This document shows positions 44,380-52,503 of a stretch of DNA of 64,000 bases, piece after piece (the stretch's first letter is position 1; the number at the start of each line of letters is the position of its first letter). Source of the stretch: Pseudomonadota bacterium (GTDB lineage Bacteria; Desulfobacterota; Desulfovibrionia; Desulfovibrionales; Desulfovibrionaceae); NCBI GenBank assembly GCA_023419375.1, contig JAEZYD010000060.1, positions 35,487 through 99,486 on the forward strand. Direction: 5' to 3'. The translations under genes and the position numbers were made by a program. Under the pieces are notes generated by a model. It was not told the DNA's origin and ran no database searches. It worked only from the letters and a program-made list of their open reading frames with translations.

Positions 44380-45210
44380 TTAAAGATTGAGCAGACGCGC
44401 CGCGTTGTTGTACATGACGTTTTCAAGCGTTTCCGGCGTAAAGGGGAGCCGCTTGTACAGCTCGATCTGCTCCTGAAAATCCATAAAGGGCGCTGCGCTG
44501 GCAAAGAGCACCTTGTCGCCGATGAGGGTATTGGCGGCCTTGATATAGCCCTCGGAGAAGGGCTGTTCCTCGTATTCCGCAAGGTCGATGTAGACGTTGC
44601 GGTTACGGTGCACGGTCATGATGACCTCGCTCACCCAGGGGTAGCAGCCGTGGCTGATAACAATCTTGAGCTTGGGAAAGTCGGCGGCGATACGGTCGAT
44701 GTGCCGGGGGTGGGCATCGTCCATCACAGCGCCGTCCACCAGGGTGGCGGGGCCGGTCGTGATGACGATGGGCACGTCAAGTTCGCAGCATTTGGCGTAG
44801 ATGGGATAATACTTGGCATGGCTGGCGGGGATGCGCGCAAGATACGGATCAATGGCCGCGCCGCGCATGCCCTTGTTCACCATGTTTGTAAGCTCGGCAG
44901 TGGCGTCCATGCCCTTGTGGGGGTCAAGACCGGCAAAACCGATAAACTTGTCCGGGTACTGGCGCATCAGCTCAAGAATGCCGGGGTTCGCGGATCCAAG
45001 GCCGTAGGTTGTTTCAGCGTCGCGTCCTGTCACAACCCCTTTGACCACGCCCTGCTTTTCCATATCGGCAACGATCTTTTCAATGGGCTCTGGCTTGGCC
45101 CGGTCAGCGTATTTGAAAAGTTCAAACATGCCGCCGAACACTTTGTTGGAAAGCATGCCCTTAACGGCGTCAGGGGTGCTTGGGCGAAAGCGGAAATCAA
45201 TGATGTTCAT
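44380..45210 (-). CDS. Amidohydrolase-2 (ACMSD-like) family protein lacking metal ligands
   Basis: The 276-residue protein has the TIM-barrel layout of the amidohydrolase-2 family: an N-terminal strand MNIIDFRFRP, KFIGFAGLDPHKG, ISHGCYPWVSEV and a final ALLFA-type strand. However, the metal-binding HxH after the first Asp is replaced by RFR (residues 7-9), and the usual GSDxP that supplies the last metal-binding Asp reads ASAAP. It is therefore unlikely to be a conventional zinc decarboxylase/hydrolase. It is preceded by a sigma-54 promoter. The function is unknown; a metal-free enzyme or binding protein for the imported compound is possible. Confidence 0.8.
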   Translation of the reverse strand: MNIIDFRFRPSTPDAVKGMLSNKVFGGMFELFKYADRAKPEPIEKIVADMEKQGVVKGVVTGRDAETTYGLGSANPGILELMRQYPDKFIGFAGLDPHKGMDATAELTNMVNKGMRGAAIDPYLARIPASHAKYYPIYAKCCELDVPIVITTGPATLVDGAVMDDAHPRHIDRIAADFPKLKIVISHGCYPWVSEVIMTVHRNRNVYIDLAEYEEQPFSEGYIKAANTLIGDKVLFASAAPFMDFQEQIELYKRLPFTPETLENVMYNNAARLLNL

Positions 45211-45263
45211 GAAACATTCCTTTAGGAATAAAAAATTGTGCCTCGCGGCTATGCATCCCTAAA

Positions 45264-45278
45264 GGCAAGAAGCGTGCC
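45264..45278 (-). promoter_or_regulatory. Sigma-54 promoter of the amidohydrolase-transporter unit
   Basis: On the minus strand GGCACGCTTCTTGCC has GG and GC separated by exactly 10 nt, matching TGGCACG-N4-TTGC. It lies 54-68 nt before the start codon at 45210. Confidence 0.82.
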
Positions 45279-45280
45279 TA

Positions 45281-45705
45281 TTGTGAAATTGAGTGCAAAA
45301 ACAGGCACACTAATGGTGTTAGAAATTGATATTGTTAAAAAAAATATTTAATATCAGCATGTTATAAAAAATAGTGCTAAAAAATATTTTTATTCAAAAC
45401 TTCACTATATGACTTCACTCACAAATGAAGCTGCCCGCTGCCCACATATCGATTACAAACGGCGAAAACCGTAGAGAATTATTTTATAAATATATAAAAT
45501 AATTATATATTTTAATCAGGAATAAGAATTATTTATAACGTGCATCTCTGAACGTCGTGCTGTTGCAAAAATGCAACAGCTCAAAAAACGATATTTTCAT
45601 GTTACAAATTAGTATGTTATATAAGAATGTAGTCATCTGCCTGTGCAAAAAAACACACACCCGATAGCTGGCTGTGCATTTTTACACAACCATCAGAATT
45701 CACCT
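45281..45705. other. AT-rich regulatory region upstream of the sigma-54 promoter
   Basis: No gene is present. It holds an A/T palindrome with 12-bp arms (AATTATTTTATA, 45477-45488, and its complement, 45493-45504), the TGTTGCA palindrome at 45559-45580, and GTGCAAAAAAACAC (45643-45656), followed by TGTGCA-N5-ACACA (45673-45688). The composition suits DNA bending between enhancer and promoter. Confidence 0.55.
45559..45580. promoter_or_regulatory. Candidate enhancer (upstream activating site), TGTTGCA palindrome
   Basis: GCTGTTGCA-N4-TGCAACAGC is a perfect inverted repeat (9-bp arms) about 280 nt upstream of the sigma-54 promoter. A variant, TGTTGTA-N4-TGCAACA, lies upstream of the islA sigma-54 promoter. 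Probable binding site of the local sigma-54 activator. Confidence 0.65.
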
Positions 45706-45742
45706 AAAAACAGAGCGCCAGGGCTGCAAGGCCCTGGCGCTC
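45706..45742 (-). terminator. Terminator of the islA-islB unit
   Basis: GAGCGCCAGGGC and GCCCTGGCGCTC form a 12-bp stem after islB, followed by TGTTTTTAGG on the minus strand. Confidence 0.85.
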
Positions 45743-45771
45743 AACGTTATAAAAATACAATAAATTCAGTC

Positions 45772-46668
45772 TTAAGAAGCAATTTTTCTCAAGCGCTCCA
45801 TCTTTTCTTCATCAAGCTTTGCGCCTTCCAGTTCATACTGGCGGCCAAGGTAGCCATACTTGGGCTGCCCCATACGGTGATACCCCAACAGTTCGTACTG
45901 GATGTTGGGCCGCCGGGGAATAGACTCGCGGATGGCCAGAATATCATCCTCTGTGTCATTGAATCCGGGTATCACAGGGGTGCGCGCAAGTATGGGCAGC
46001 TGGGGAAAATCCTCGCAGACTCGTGCAAAATTGCGCAAAACCAGCATATTATCCACGCCCGTATGCTTTTTGTGCTGCACAGGGTCAAGGCTCTTTATAT
46101 CAAAAATCAGCTTGTTGAGGTGTTTGCAGGCCTCATGCAGATGCTCGTAGGGATAGCAGCCGCAGGTTTCGATGGTGGTATTGATGTGGTGTTTGCGGGC
46201 CTCGCGCAGCAGGGCATTGGCAAATTCGTGCTGCATGAGGGCCTCACCGCCGGAGAGGGTCATGCCGCCGCCGGAACGGTGATAAAACACGCCGTCTTCT
46301 TCAACTTTATCAAGCACCTGCCGCACAGACATGGTTTCGCCGTATACGCTTTGCGCGCCTGAGGGGCAGGCCCGCACACAGGCAAAGCATTCGCTGCACT
46401 TGCTGCGGTCGTGCACGATCAGGCCATCCACAAGGCTGAGCGCGCCCGATGTACAGGCGTTGAGGCAACGCCCGCAGACCTGGGCAGTAAGGCAGCGTGA
46501 GGGATTGAAGGCATGCTCGGGGTGGAGATTCTGCGATTCGGGGTTGCTGCACCAGCGGCAACGCAGAGGGCAGCCCTTGAGGAAAACCAGGGTGCGGATA
46601 CCTTCGCCATCGTGCACGCTGAACTTCTGTATATTAAAAACAACACCTTGTGCTTGTGCGTCAGTCAT
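45772..46668 (-). CDS. islB: Glycyl-radical-enzyme activase, partner of isethionate sulfite-lyase
   Basis: The 298-residue radical SAM protein has C33-x3-C37-x2-C40 (GCPLRCRWCSNPE) for the SAM-binding cluster. A ferredoxin-like insert with two cysteine sets follows (CGRCLNACTSG and CSECFACVRACPSG), typical of activases of the larger glycyl-radical enzymes. GMTLSGGEALMQ and the ETCGCYPYE region complete the family. It abstracts hydrogen from the active-site glycine of IslA. The gene is downstream of islA on the same strand, separated by about 300 nt of stem-loops. Confidence 0.9.
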   Translation of the reverse strand: MTDAQAQGVVFNIQKFSVHDGEGIRTLVFLKGCPLRCRWCSNPESQNLHPEHAFNPSRCLTAQVCGRCLNACTSGALSLVDGLIVHDRSKCSECFACVRACPSGAQSVYGETMSVRQVLDKVEEDGVFYHRSGGGMTLSGGEALMQHEFANALLREARKHHINTTIETCGCYPYEHLHEACKHLNKLIFDIKSLDPVQHKKHTGVDNMLVLRNFARVCEDFPQLPILARTPVIPGFNDTEDDILAIRESIPRRPNIQYELLGYHRMGQPKYGYLGRQYELEGAKLDEEKMERLRKIAS

Positions 46669-46841
46669 GGGGTCATCCTTGGTGTGCGGCCAGCCCTGGC
46701 GCGCCGTTTGAGTAAATTCAAAGGGGGAAGGGATTGCTCCCCTCCCCCCGGAGCGTTGGCACGGTCAACGCGGTCAGAAATCAGGAACAGATGGCGGGCT
46801 TGCGCTCTGTTAAACGGCTGATTTCCGCGCTGTAAATTTGC

Positions 46842-46961
46842 GGGAGGGGGCTTGCCCCCTCCCCTGACGGTCTGTTTTTTTAAGGGTTTTGGAGTGTATC
46901 GCTGCGAGGGGCCTCTGGTATCCGGCAAGAAACTTGACGCAGTCCGGCAAAAGCCCCTCGC
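46842..46961 (-). promoter_or_regulatory. Two stem-loops between islA and islB
   Basis: GCGAGGGGC and GCCCCTCGC (46961-46904, 9 bp around a 40-nt loop) follow the islA stop after 9 nt; GGGAGGGGGC and GCCCCCTCCC (46863-46842) form a tight 10-bp stem. Neither has a long T run after it. They could stabilise the upstream message or attenuate islB so that the activase is made in smaller amounts. Confidence 0.55.
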
Positions 46962-46970
46962 GACGATATG

Positions 46971-49445
46971 TTAGAACTGGGCGTGTTCGGTACGGTCGAT
47001 GATGTCGTTCTGCAAGTCGCGGGAAAGATCGCAGAAGTATGCGCTGTACCCTGCAATACGCACCAGCAGGCTGCGGTAGTTGTCGGGTTCTTTCTGGGCA
47101 TTGAGCAGGGTCTGCCTGTTCACGATGTTGAACTGCAGGTGCCACAGCTTGAGGTCGCACCAGGTGCGGATAAGGTTCACGATCTTCTCGGTGCCTTCAT
47201 CGCCGGAAACGCACTTGGGCGACAGCTTGATGTTCAGCAGCCGGGAAGCGCGGTTGGTCATGCCATAGTTCTTGGAATGGTAGTTGGAGAGCAGCACCGC
47301 GGTGGGGCCGTTCTTGTCCGCGCCGTGCGAAGCGGAAGAACCGTCGGAAAGCGCAGTCCAGGCATGGCGGCCATTGGGCGTGGCGGAAACCACCTTGCCG
47401 AAGGGCACATGCGAGGTAATGGGCACGTAACGCACGTCCACATGCACGCCGCGATCGCGCGAGCTCTTTTCGGCTTCCACCTGGGTCACGCGGTCAACGT
47501 CCTTGGCAATGCTGTCCACGTAGGGATCGTTGTTGCCGTAGCAGGGGGCGTTGCGCAGCATTTCGCGCACGGGCTCGGCGCCCTTGAAGTCGGCCTTGCA
47601 GGCTTCCACCACTTCTTTCATGGTCAGGCGCTTTTCTTCAAACACCAGCTTTTTGATGGCGGCAAGGGAGTCCACCACTGTGCCGTAGCCCAGGAATTCA
47701 AAGTAGGAGTAATCCACGCCGCCGGGGATCTTTTCGCAGTGCAGATCCATGAGGTTTTCCATGCACAGGTTGTGCAGCACGGAAGAAAGCGGCGCGGCAA
47801 AGTGCTGCGGGCGCAGCTTGTCCACCACATGCTGCTGCTGGAAGGCCTTGCGCAGCAGGTTGAGATGCTGGGCCTTGTAAGCTTCGTAAAAGTCTTCCCA
47901 GCTCTTGAAGGAGGTCGCTTCGCCCGTTTCAAGGCCCACAACTTCATCGCCGTAGTGCTGCATGCGGCCATTGTACATGGTCATTTCAAGGGCGGTGGCA
48001 AAGTTCACGTACACGCAACCGGAGGTGTAGGTATCGCGGTTGGGCATGCGCGTTTCGGTGCAGCCGGAAACGGCGTAGTCCAGAGCTTCGTTGACCGGGC
48101 AGCCCTTGATGGTGTTGAGGAACACCACTTCTTCATCGTTGATGAGTTTGGGGAAGCCGGAGCCGTCCTTGATGGTCAGGGCCACTTCGCGCAGGAAGCG
48201 TTCGGGTGAGCGGGAGTGGATACGCGCGGCAAGGTCGGGGTAGTTGAGCGGGAATTCGCGCTTGGATTCAAGGAACAGGTAGGTCAGATCATTGGTGGCG
48301 TCTTCGCCGTCGGGGGTCTGGCCGCCGATGGTCACGGCTTCCCAGTGGGCGTAGCCTTCCTGAAATTCAACGCCCGTGGGGTTGATGTACAGGTCGATGA
48401 ACTGGGCCATATCCACCCACATGCATTCGAGCAGTTCCTTGGCTTCTTCGCGGGTGATGGTGCCCTCTTCGATGTCCTTTTTGTACAGGGGGTACAGATA
48501 CTGGTCCATGCGGCCATTGGAGATGATGGCGCTGGCCTTCTGCTCAATGCGCGAGAACATCTGCACAAACCACTGGCACTGCATGGCTTCACGGAAGCTG
48601 CGGGCAGGATGGGCGGGCACGTGATCGCAGGTTTCGGCGATCTGGAGCAGTTCGGCCTTGCGCTTGGCGTTGCCTTCCTTGGCGGCCAGTTCGCGGGCCA
48701 GATCGGCGTGGCGCTTGGCCCAGATCATGATGGAGTCGCACACAAGGATCATGGCTTCGAGGAAGGGCTTTTTGTCCCACAGATCAACGGAGTTGGTCAG
48801 ATCAAGGGTGGCAAGCTTTTCGCGGGCTTCTTTCTGGATGTCGAGGAAGCCGCGCTTTATGACCTTTTCGTAGTCCGGCACCCACTGGAGGGCCGAACGG
48901 TAGGACGAGGTTTCGCTCACCACGAATTTGGACTTGAGGCCGCGTTCGTCCACATAGGTAACGTTGCGGATTTCGGCGGGCAGGGTCTTGTTGAGGTGTT
49001 CATGGTAGGTCTTGCCTTCCCAGTAGGGGGCGATCTCTTCCATAACAACCTTGATGTCTTCCTGCGAAATCTGGAAGGGGCTCTTGTCGCGGTGCTCCAG
49101 GTCGGCCAGCACTTCGCGGTAAAAGTCGCCGTCGATTTCGGGATACAGAATGCCGTAACGGCCAAACTTGCCCACGCGGCCAGCAATGAGCTGGTTGGGG
49201 GTAATGTAGACGGTGATTTTTTCGGCCACGTTTTTCAGTGCCTTGGCCCAGCGCAGGGTCAGCAGTTCGCCTTCGGTTTCGCGCATGGATTCGGTGAAAT
49301 ACTTGGCGCGTTCAACGTCCACATGGGGAAGGCTGAACTGGTTCTGTTCCAGAATGCCGTAAACGCGCTCGCGGCCTTTACGGTCAACGCTTTTATTGAC
49401 AACGCGCTCTTCCTGGGGGGACATGCAGCAACCGCACTGACTCAT
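46971..49445 (-). CDS. islA: Isethionate sulfite-lyase (glycyl radical enzyme)
   Basis: The 824-residue glycyl radical enzyme splits isethionate into acetaldehyde and sulfite, the sulfite feeding respiration to sulfide. I counted key residues: thiyl Cys462 and Glu464 in SGCTET, radical Gly799 in VRIAGYSAYF, Arg183 and Gln187 in SYRSALQW, Trp368 and Arg672. All sit exactly six positions before those I recall for Bilophila IslA (C468, E470, G805, R189, Q193, W374, R678), which separates it from choline lyase and pyruvate formate-lyase. The remembered pocket Phe682 would fall on Ile676 here, so activity on a related sulfonate such as dihydroxypropanesulfonate is not fully excluded. A sigma-54 promoter lies upstream. 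Confidence 0.9.
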   Translation of the reverse strand: MSQCGCCMSPQEERVVNKSVDRKGRERVYGILEQNQFSLPHVDVERAKYFTESMRETEGELLTLRWAKALKNVAEKITVYITPNQLIAGRVGKFGRYGILYPEIDGDFYREVLADLEHRDKSPFQISQEDIKVVMEEIAPYWEGKTYHEHLNKTLPAEIRNVTYVDERGLKSKFVVSETSSYRSALQWVPDYEKVIKRGFLDIQKEAREKLATLDLTNSVDLWDKKPFLEAMILVCDSIMIWAKRHADLARELAAKEGNAKRKAELLQIAETCDHVPAHPARSFREAMQCQWFVQMFSRIEQKASAIISNGRMDQYLYPLYKKDIEEGTITREEAKELLECMWVDMAQFIDLYINPTGVEFQEGYAHWEAVTIGGQTPDGEDATNDLTYLFLESKREFPLNYPDLAARIHSRSPERFLREVALTIKDGSGFPKLINDEEVVFLNTIKGCPVNEALDYAVSGCTETRMPNRDTYTSGCVYVNFATALEMTMYNGRMQHYGDEVVGLETGEATSFKSWEDFYEAYKAQHLNLLRKAFQQQHVVDKLRPQHFAAPLSSVLHNLCMENLMDLHCEKIPGGVDYSYFEFLGYGTVVDSLAAIKKLVFEEKRLTMKEVVEACKADFKGAEPVREMLRNAPCYGNNDPYVDSIAKDVDRVTQVEAEKSSRDRGVHVDVRYVPITSHVPFGKVVSATPNGRHAWTALSDGSSASHGADKNGPTAVLLSNYHSKNYGMTNRASRLLNIKLSPKCVSGDEGTEKIVNLIRTWCDLKLWHLQFNIVNRQTLLNAQKEPDNYRSLLVRIAGYSAYFCDLSRDLQNDIIDRTEHAQF

Positions 49446-49515
49446 GATGAAACTCCTGAATGGTGATTATGTTCAAGCGAGATGCTTGTGATATTCATCT
49501 CAATGACCACCAATG

Positions 49516-49531
49516 AGCATCATCCGTGCCA
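49516..49531 (-). promoter_or_regulatory. Sigma-54 promoter of islA
   Basis: TGGCACGGATGATGCT on the minus strand has GG and GC 10 nt apart, 71-86 nt before the islA start. It matches the -24/-12 consensus except for ATGC in place of TTGC. Confidence 0.78.
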
Positions 49532-49608
49532 TTACCGTTAACATGCTTATATAATTGTATTTTTTAAGAATAACCCAGGCAGCGCGAAATCAATCCGCGC
49601 GCATTATT

Positions 49609-49626
49609 TGTTGTAAATTTGCAACA
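49609..49626. promoter_or_regulatory. Candidate enhancer, TGTTGTA-N4-TGCAACA
   Basis: An 18-bp inverted repeat with one mismatch, about 85 nt upstream of the islA sigma-54 promoter. It is nearly identical to the palindrome at 45559-45580 and therefore likely binds the same activator. Confidence 0.65.
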
Positions 49627-49663
49627 TATTTTTTATAACACACTTAATTTACAAAATAATTTT

Positions 49664-49703
49664 AAAAAGTGTTTTTTTGCAACAGTGCAAAAAAACACTT
49701 TTT
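49664..49703. repeat. 40-bp perfect palindrome with A/T tracts
   Basis: Two 18-bp arms (the right one TGCAAAAAAACACTTTTT) flank ACAG. The right half contains GTGCAAAAAAACAC, an exact 14-mer also found at 45643-45656. As RNA it would make a stem with terminal U residues on either strand, yet it lies between divergent genes, so an operator or a small-RNA terminator is possible. Confidence 0.7.
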
Positions 49704-50028
49704 CACAATCTCATCTTTCTTCCATCGTTCGTACTCCCCTCACCTCCGCGCTCCTGCTGCCATATCCCCATCCCAGACAAAATCCGCGACTGTGTGATTA
49801 CTTATACAAATCAAAAATGACTTCAACCACACTTTCTATATTAGCATTTAAACATTAAGCTCATCTATATTCATTCAATTAACTTGACACATCATTTTTT
49901 TTTACTTCAATATCAGGTTTATCATAATATAATTATTTCAAAAAGTTGAGAAGCTTGATATCAAATATCGTTTATTGTAGCGTATAAATCGAGAAGTCAT
50001 CATCATATTTATTTCAAGGAAATCTGAT
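49704..50028. other. AT-rich leader upstream of the second diguanylate cyclase
   Basis: About 325 bases with no gene. It contains a TTGACA (49883-49888) on the plus strand that may belong to the cyclase promoter, without a clear -10. An open frame at 49619-49858 is low-complexity and not credible. Confidence 0.45.
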
Positions 50029-51222
50029 ATGCTCAAGAAGTACTATACAGAACCAACAAAAAGAAACAAATTTGATAAAACGTTCTCGCGCACAGAGTTA
50101 AAACTACTCTCTCTCGTTGTTATTTCAATAATAATAACTGCGACGTTGATTACTTCAATTTTCTATTATTACAGAAATCTTGATTTAAAACTCATAACAA
50201 CAATAAGGTCAGACGCTATTTTTTCTCTCTTGATTAACCGCATATCGCCAGAAAGTTTCACTGCTATTTATGATGGCAAAGATATTGACTCGCGCCTTTA
50301 CAACAAGGTGCAGCAAGAACTTGACGATGTTCGCAAAATAACCGCCGTCAGGTATCTCTACACGGCAAAGCGTGATGCTGAAGGAAATGCCATATATGTT
50401 GTTGATGGCCTGCCACGGGATTCAGAAGATTTTCGTGCCTGCGGTTCGCTCATAGAAGCCGAAATTATCTCCGCTGTGAACAAATGTCTGGATGGAGAAC
50501 CATTTCATGGTTCAGAGATACTTACTACTTCATGGGGCATGATTATTCCGTCTTGCGAACCGATCAAGAGCAACGGAGTAACGGTTGGCGCTCTTGTTAT
50601 AGAATTTGACGGAGAATATTTTGCTGAAAATACCGCAAATTCACAGCGATATTTCATTATTGCTTCTATTTGCGTTGCCGTTGCTGTTGGCTTTGTAGCT
50701 ATTGTTCTTATCCGCAGTTTTTCTATTCCTCTCTATCAGTGGCTCGCCTATACGGATCTGCTCACCGGAGCACTGAACCGCAACGCCTTTGAATTGGCTA
50801 CCCACAAACTGCGCGGCACAGAGCAGCAAAAAAATATAACGGTGGTGTCGTGTGACCTGAACAAACTCAAAACCATCAATGACCAGTTTGGTCATTCGGC
50901 TGGCGATGAGCATATCAGGGCGCTGGCTCAACTCCTTATAAGAATTTACGATGGCATTGGAGAAACATATCGCATAGGCGGAGATGAGTTTATTACATTG
51001 CTGCACAATTACAGCCAGGATGCGGCAAATAAGCAGATTGCCGAAATCTGCACGGAAGCCCGGCAAATTGCCATCGGAAACTCGACCCTGTGCTTTTCGT
51101 ACGGTATTGCACAATTTGACCCGACTCAGGACAGCAGCATTGACGACACCATTTCGCGGGCAGATGCCAGGATGTACCATCACAAAAGCGCAAAAAGGGA
51201 AGCGGATTCTGCCAGGGTTTGA
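50029..51222 (+). CDS. Membrane diguanylate cyclase with periplasmic sensor
   Basis: The 397-residue protein has an N-terminal membrane segment (LKLLSLVVISIIITATLITS, about residues 27-47), a periplasmic domain of about 145 residues with a Cache-like IKSNGVTVGALVIEFDGEYF end, a second membrane segment and a GGDEF domain with intact YRIGGDEF and TDLLTGALNRNAFE. It produces cyclic di-GMP. Codon use is more AT-rich than in the neighbours, and its upstream region is AT-rich too, which may point to transfer. It is divergent from islA, so a shared control region is possible. Confidence 0.92.
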   Translation: MLKKYYTEPTKRNKFDKTFSRTELKLLSLVVISIIITATLITSIFYYYRNLDLKLITTIRSDAIFSLLINRISPESFTAIYDGKDIDSRLYNKVQQELDDVRKITAVRYLYTAKRDAEGNAIYVVDGLPRDSEDFRACGSLIEAEIISAVNKCLDGEPFHGSEILTTSWGMIIPSCEPIKSNGVTVGALVIEFDGEYFAENTANSQRYFIIASICVAVAVGFVAIVLIRSFSIPLYQWLAYTDLLTGALNRNAFELATHKLRGTEQQKNITVVSCDLNKLKTINDQFGHSAGDEHIRALAQLLIRIYDGIGETYRIGGDEFITLLHNYSQDAANKQIAEICTEARQIAIGNSTLCFSYGIAQFDPTQDSSIDDTISRADARMYHHKSAKREADSARV

Positions 51223-51252
51223 ATATGATGCCTTACACATAGCAAAACACGG

Positions 51253-51304
51253 CAGGCGGCCCGCCTGTCCCAGCATGCAAATGCCGGGCAGGGAGGGCCG
51301 CCTG
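51253..51304. terminator. Terminator between convergent cyclase and DCCP genes
   Basis: CAGGCGGCCC and GGGCCGCCTG frame inner CCTG/CAGG and GCAT/ATGC pairs, forming a long GC-rich multi-part stem. T-rich sequence is modest (TTGTTG). Confidence 0.65.
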
Positions 51305-51332
51305 TTGTTGACGAGGGAGTGAACCGCAGCTT

Positions 51333-52472
51333 TTACAGCATTTCGATAAATGCCTCGATGCGAACCTTGAGCTGTTCCGTATCTGTTTCAGAGTAGTCTG
51401 TTTCGATTTGCAGGAAGGGCAGCTGCAAGGACTCCTGCACAAACTTTTTGAGGGAGGACGATTCCACCGCATAGGTCTGACAGCCCTGCCAGGTCAGATC
51501 AACCACCGCATCAACAGAGAAATCTGCCGCCAGTTCCTTGATGGCCTCGTACCGGCGGGGATTGGGCGACATGACGGCACAGGGTACATCCAGATAACGG
51601 CGGGCCATCTCGGTCAGCGGGTCGCCCTGCTCGTCCATCATCACGCGGGTTTTCTTGTAGCCAGAGCAATTATCAAGGCAAACCACGCTGCCGCCGCATT
51701 CTTCGATCAGGCGCACAACCTTGTGCGACCCCATGCCCACAGGAACGCCCGTCAGCAGTATGCGCGGCGCGCTTGCGGCAACGCCGGTCTGACCCGCATC
51801 GGCCATTTTGCCAAGCTCGTCCGCCAGCTCCAGCATCATGGCAATGCCGACTTCCTTATCGGGGAAAAAGGATGTTTTGAATCCGATTTCCAGCAGCTCC
51901 ATGCCAGTAATGGGCGAGGGCTTGCGCTTGGCCAGATCCATAACGGCCTTGAGGGCCAGACGTTCGCGGTTCATGAGCTTGATGGCGTCGCGCAGCTTCT
52001 GCTCGGTGATGGATACGCCAAATTCTTTTTCCAGATAGGCGATGAGCAGCTCAAACTGGTGCCTCCAGTAAGCAAGGGCGTCATCATTCTGCACCTGGGG
52101 CAGTTGCAGCAGAAAAACGGGCTTGTAGGCTGCAAGCAGCTCGTACATTTTCTTTTTGCCGTCACAGGTGGTGTCGGCCACCACCACATCAGCGGCGCTC
52201 AGGTAAGGGCAACTGTCTTTAAGCGCAAAACCGAAGCTGCTCTTGATGAGCGGACAAAGGGCGCGGGGCAGCACTTCTTCGGCTGCGGGGATGGAATCGT
52301 TGCGGGTGCCGCACAAAGAAACTGGAATGGCCCCTGCGGCCACCGCTATTTCAGAAGGGCTGTACAGGCAGTACTGGCCCACAACTTTTTTACCTTCCCG
52401 CTTGGCCTCCTGCACTGCCAGAGCGTTTTTTTCAAAAGCAGTAATAATGCGGTCAAAGCTGGCACACTTCAT
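51333..52472 (-). CDS. Double-cubane cluster protein (2-hydroxyacyl-CoA dehydratase superfamily)
   Basis: Starting at MKCASFDRIITAFEKNA (ATG 52472, AAGGAAGG upstream) the 379-residue protein resembles the HgdB/BcrC superfamily but as a stand-alone subunit. Cysteines occur in GQYCLYSP, SLCGTRND, ALCPLIKSSFG, DSCPYL, TTCDGKKKM and WQGCQTY. The SPSEIAVAAGAIP and CDGKKKMYE blocks fit the double-cubane cluster proteins, which hold an [8Fe-9S] cluster and can reduce small molecules such as acetylene, hydrazine and azide when driven by an ATPase. The physiological substrate is unknown. The activator gene is 31 nt upstream. Confidence 0.85.
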   Translation of the reverse strand: MKCASFDRIITAFEKNALAVQEAKREGKKVVGQYCLYSPSEIAVAAGAIPVSLCGTRNDSIPAAEEVLPRALCPLIKSSFGFALKDSCPYLSAADVVVADTTCDGKKKMYELLAAYKPVFLLQLPQVQNDDALAYWRHQFELLIAYLEKEFGVSITEQKLRDAIKLMNRERLALKAVMDLAKRKPSPITGMELLEIGFKTSFFPDKEVGIAMMLELADELGKMADAGQTGVAASAPRILLTGVPVGMGSHKVVRLIEECGGSVVCLDNCSGYKKTRVMMDEQGDPLTEMARRYLDVPCAVMSPNPRRYEAIKELAADFSVDAVVDLTWQGCQTYAVESSSLKKFVQESLQLPFLQIETDYSETDTEQLKVRIEAFIEML

Positions 52473-52503
52473 GATGCTTTCCTTCCTTGCGAGGTTATTG
52501 AGG

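Noticed and set aside
42815..44383. 522-codon plus-strand frame opposite the MHS transporter
   Set aside because: Antisense shadow rich in His, Gly and Gln; the minus strand encodes a complete twelve-segment transporter.
46968..49466. Long plus-strand frames (413 and 416 codons) opposite islA
   Set aside because: Antisense shadows; composition is His/Val/Gly-rich and islA has all catalytic residues.
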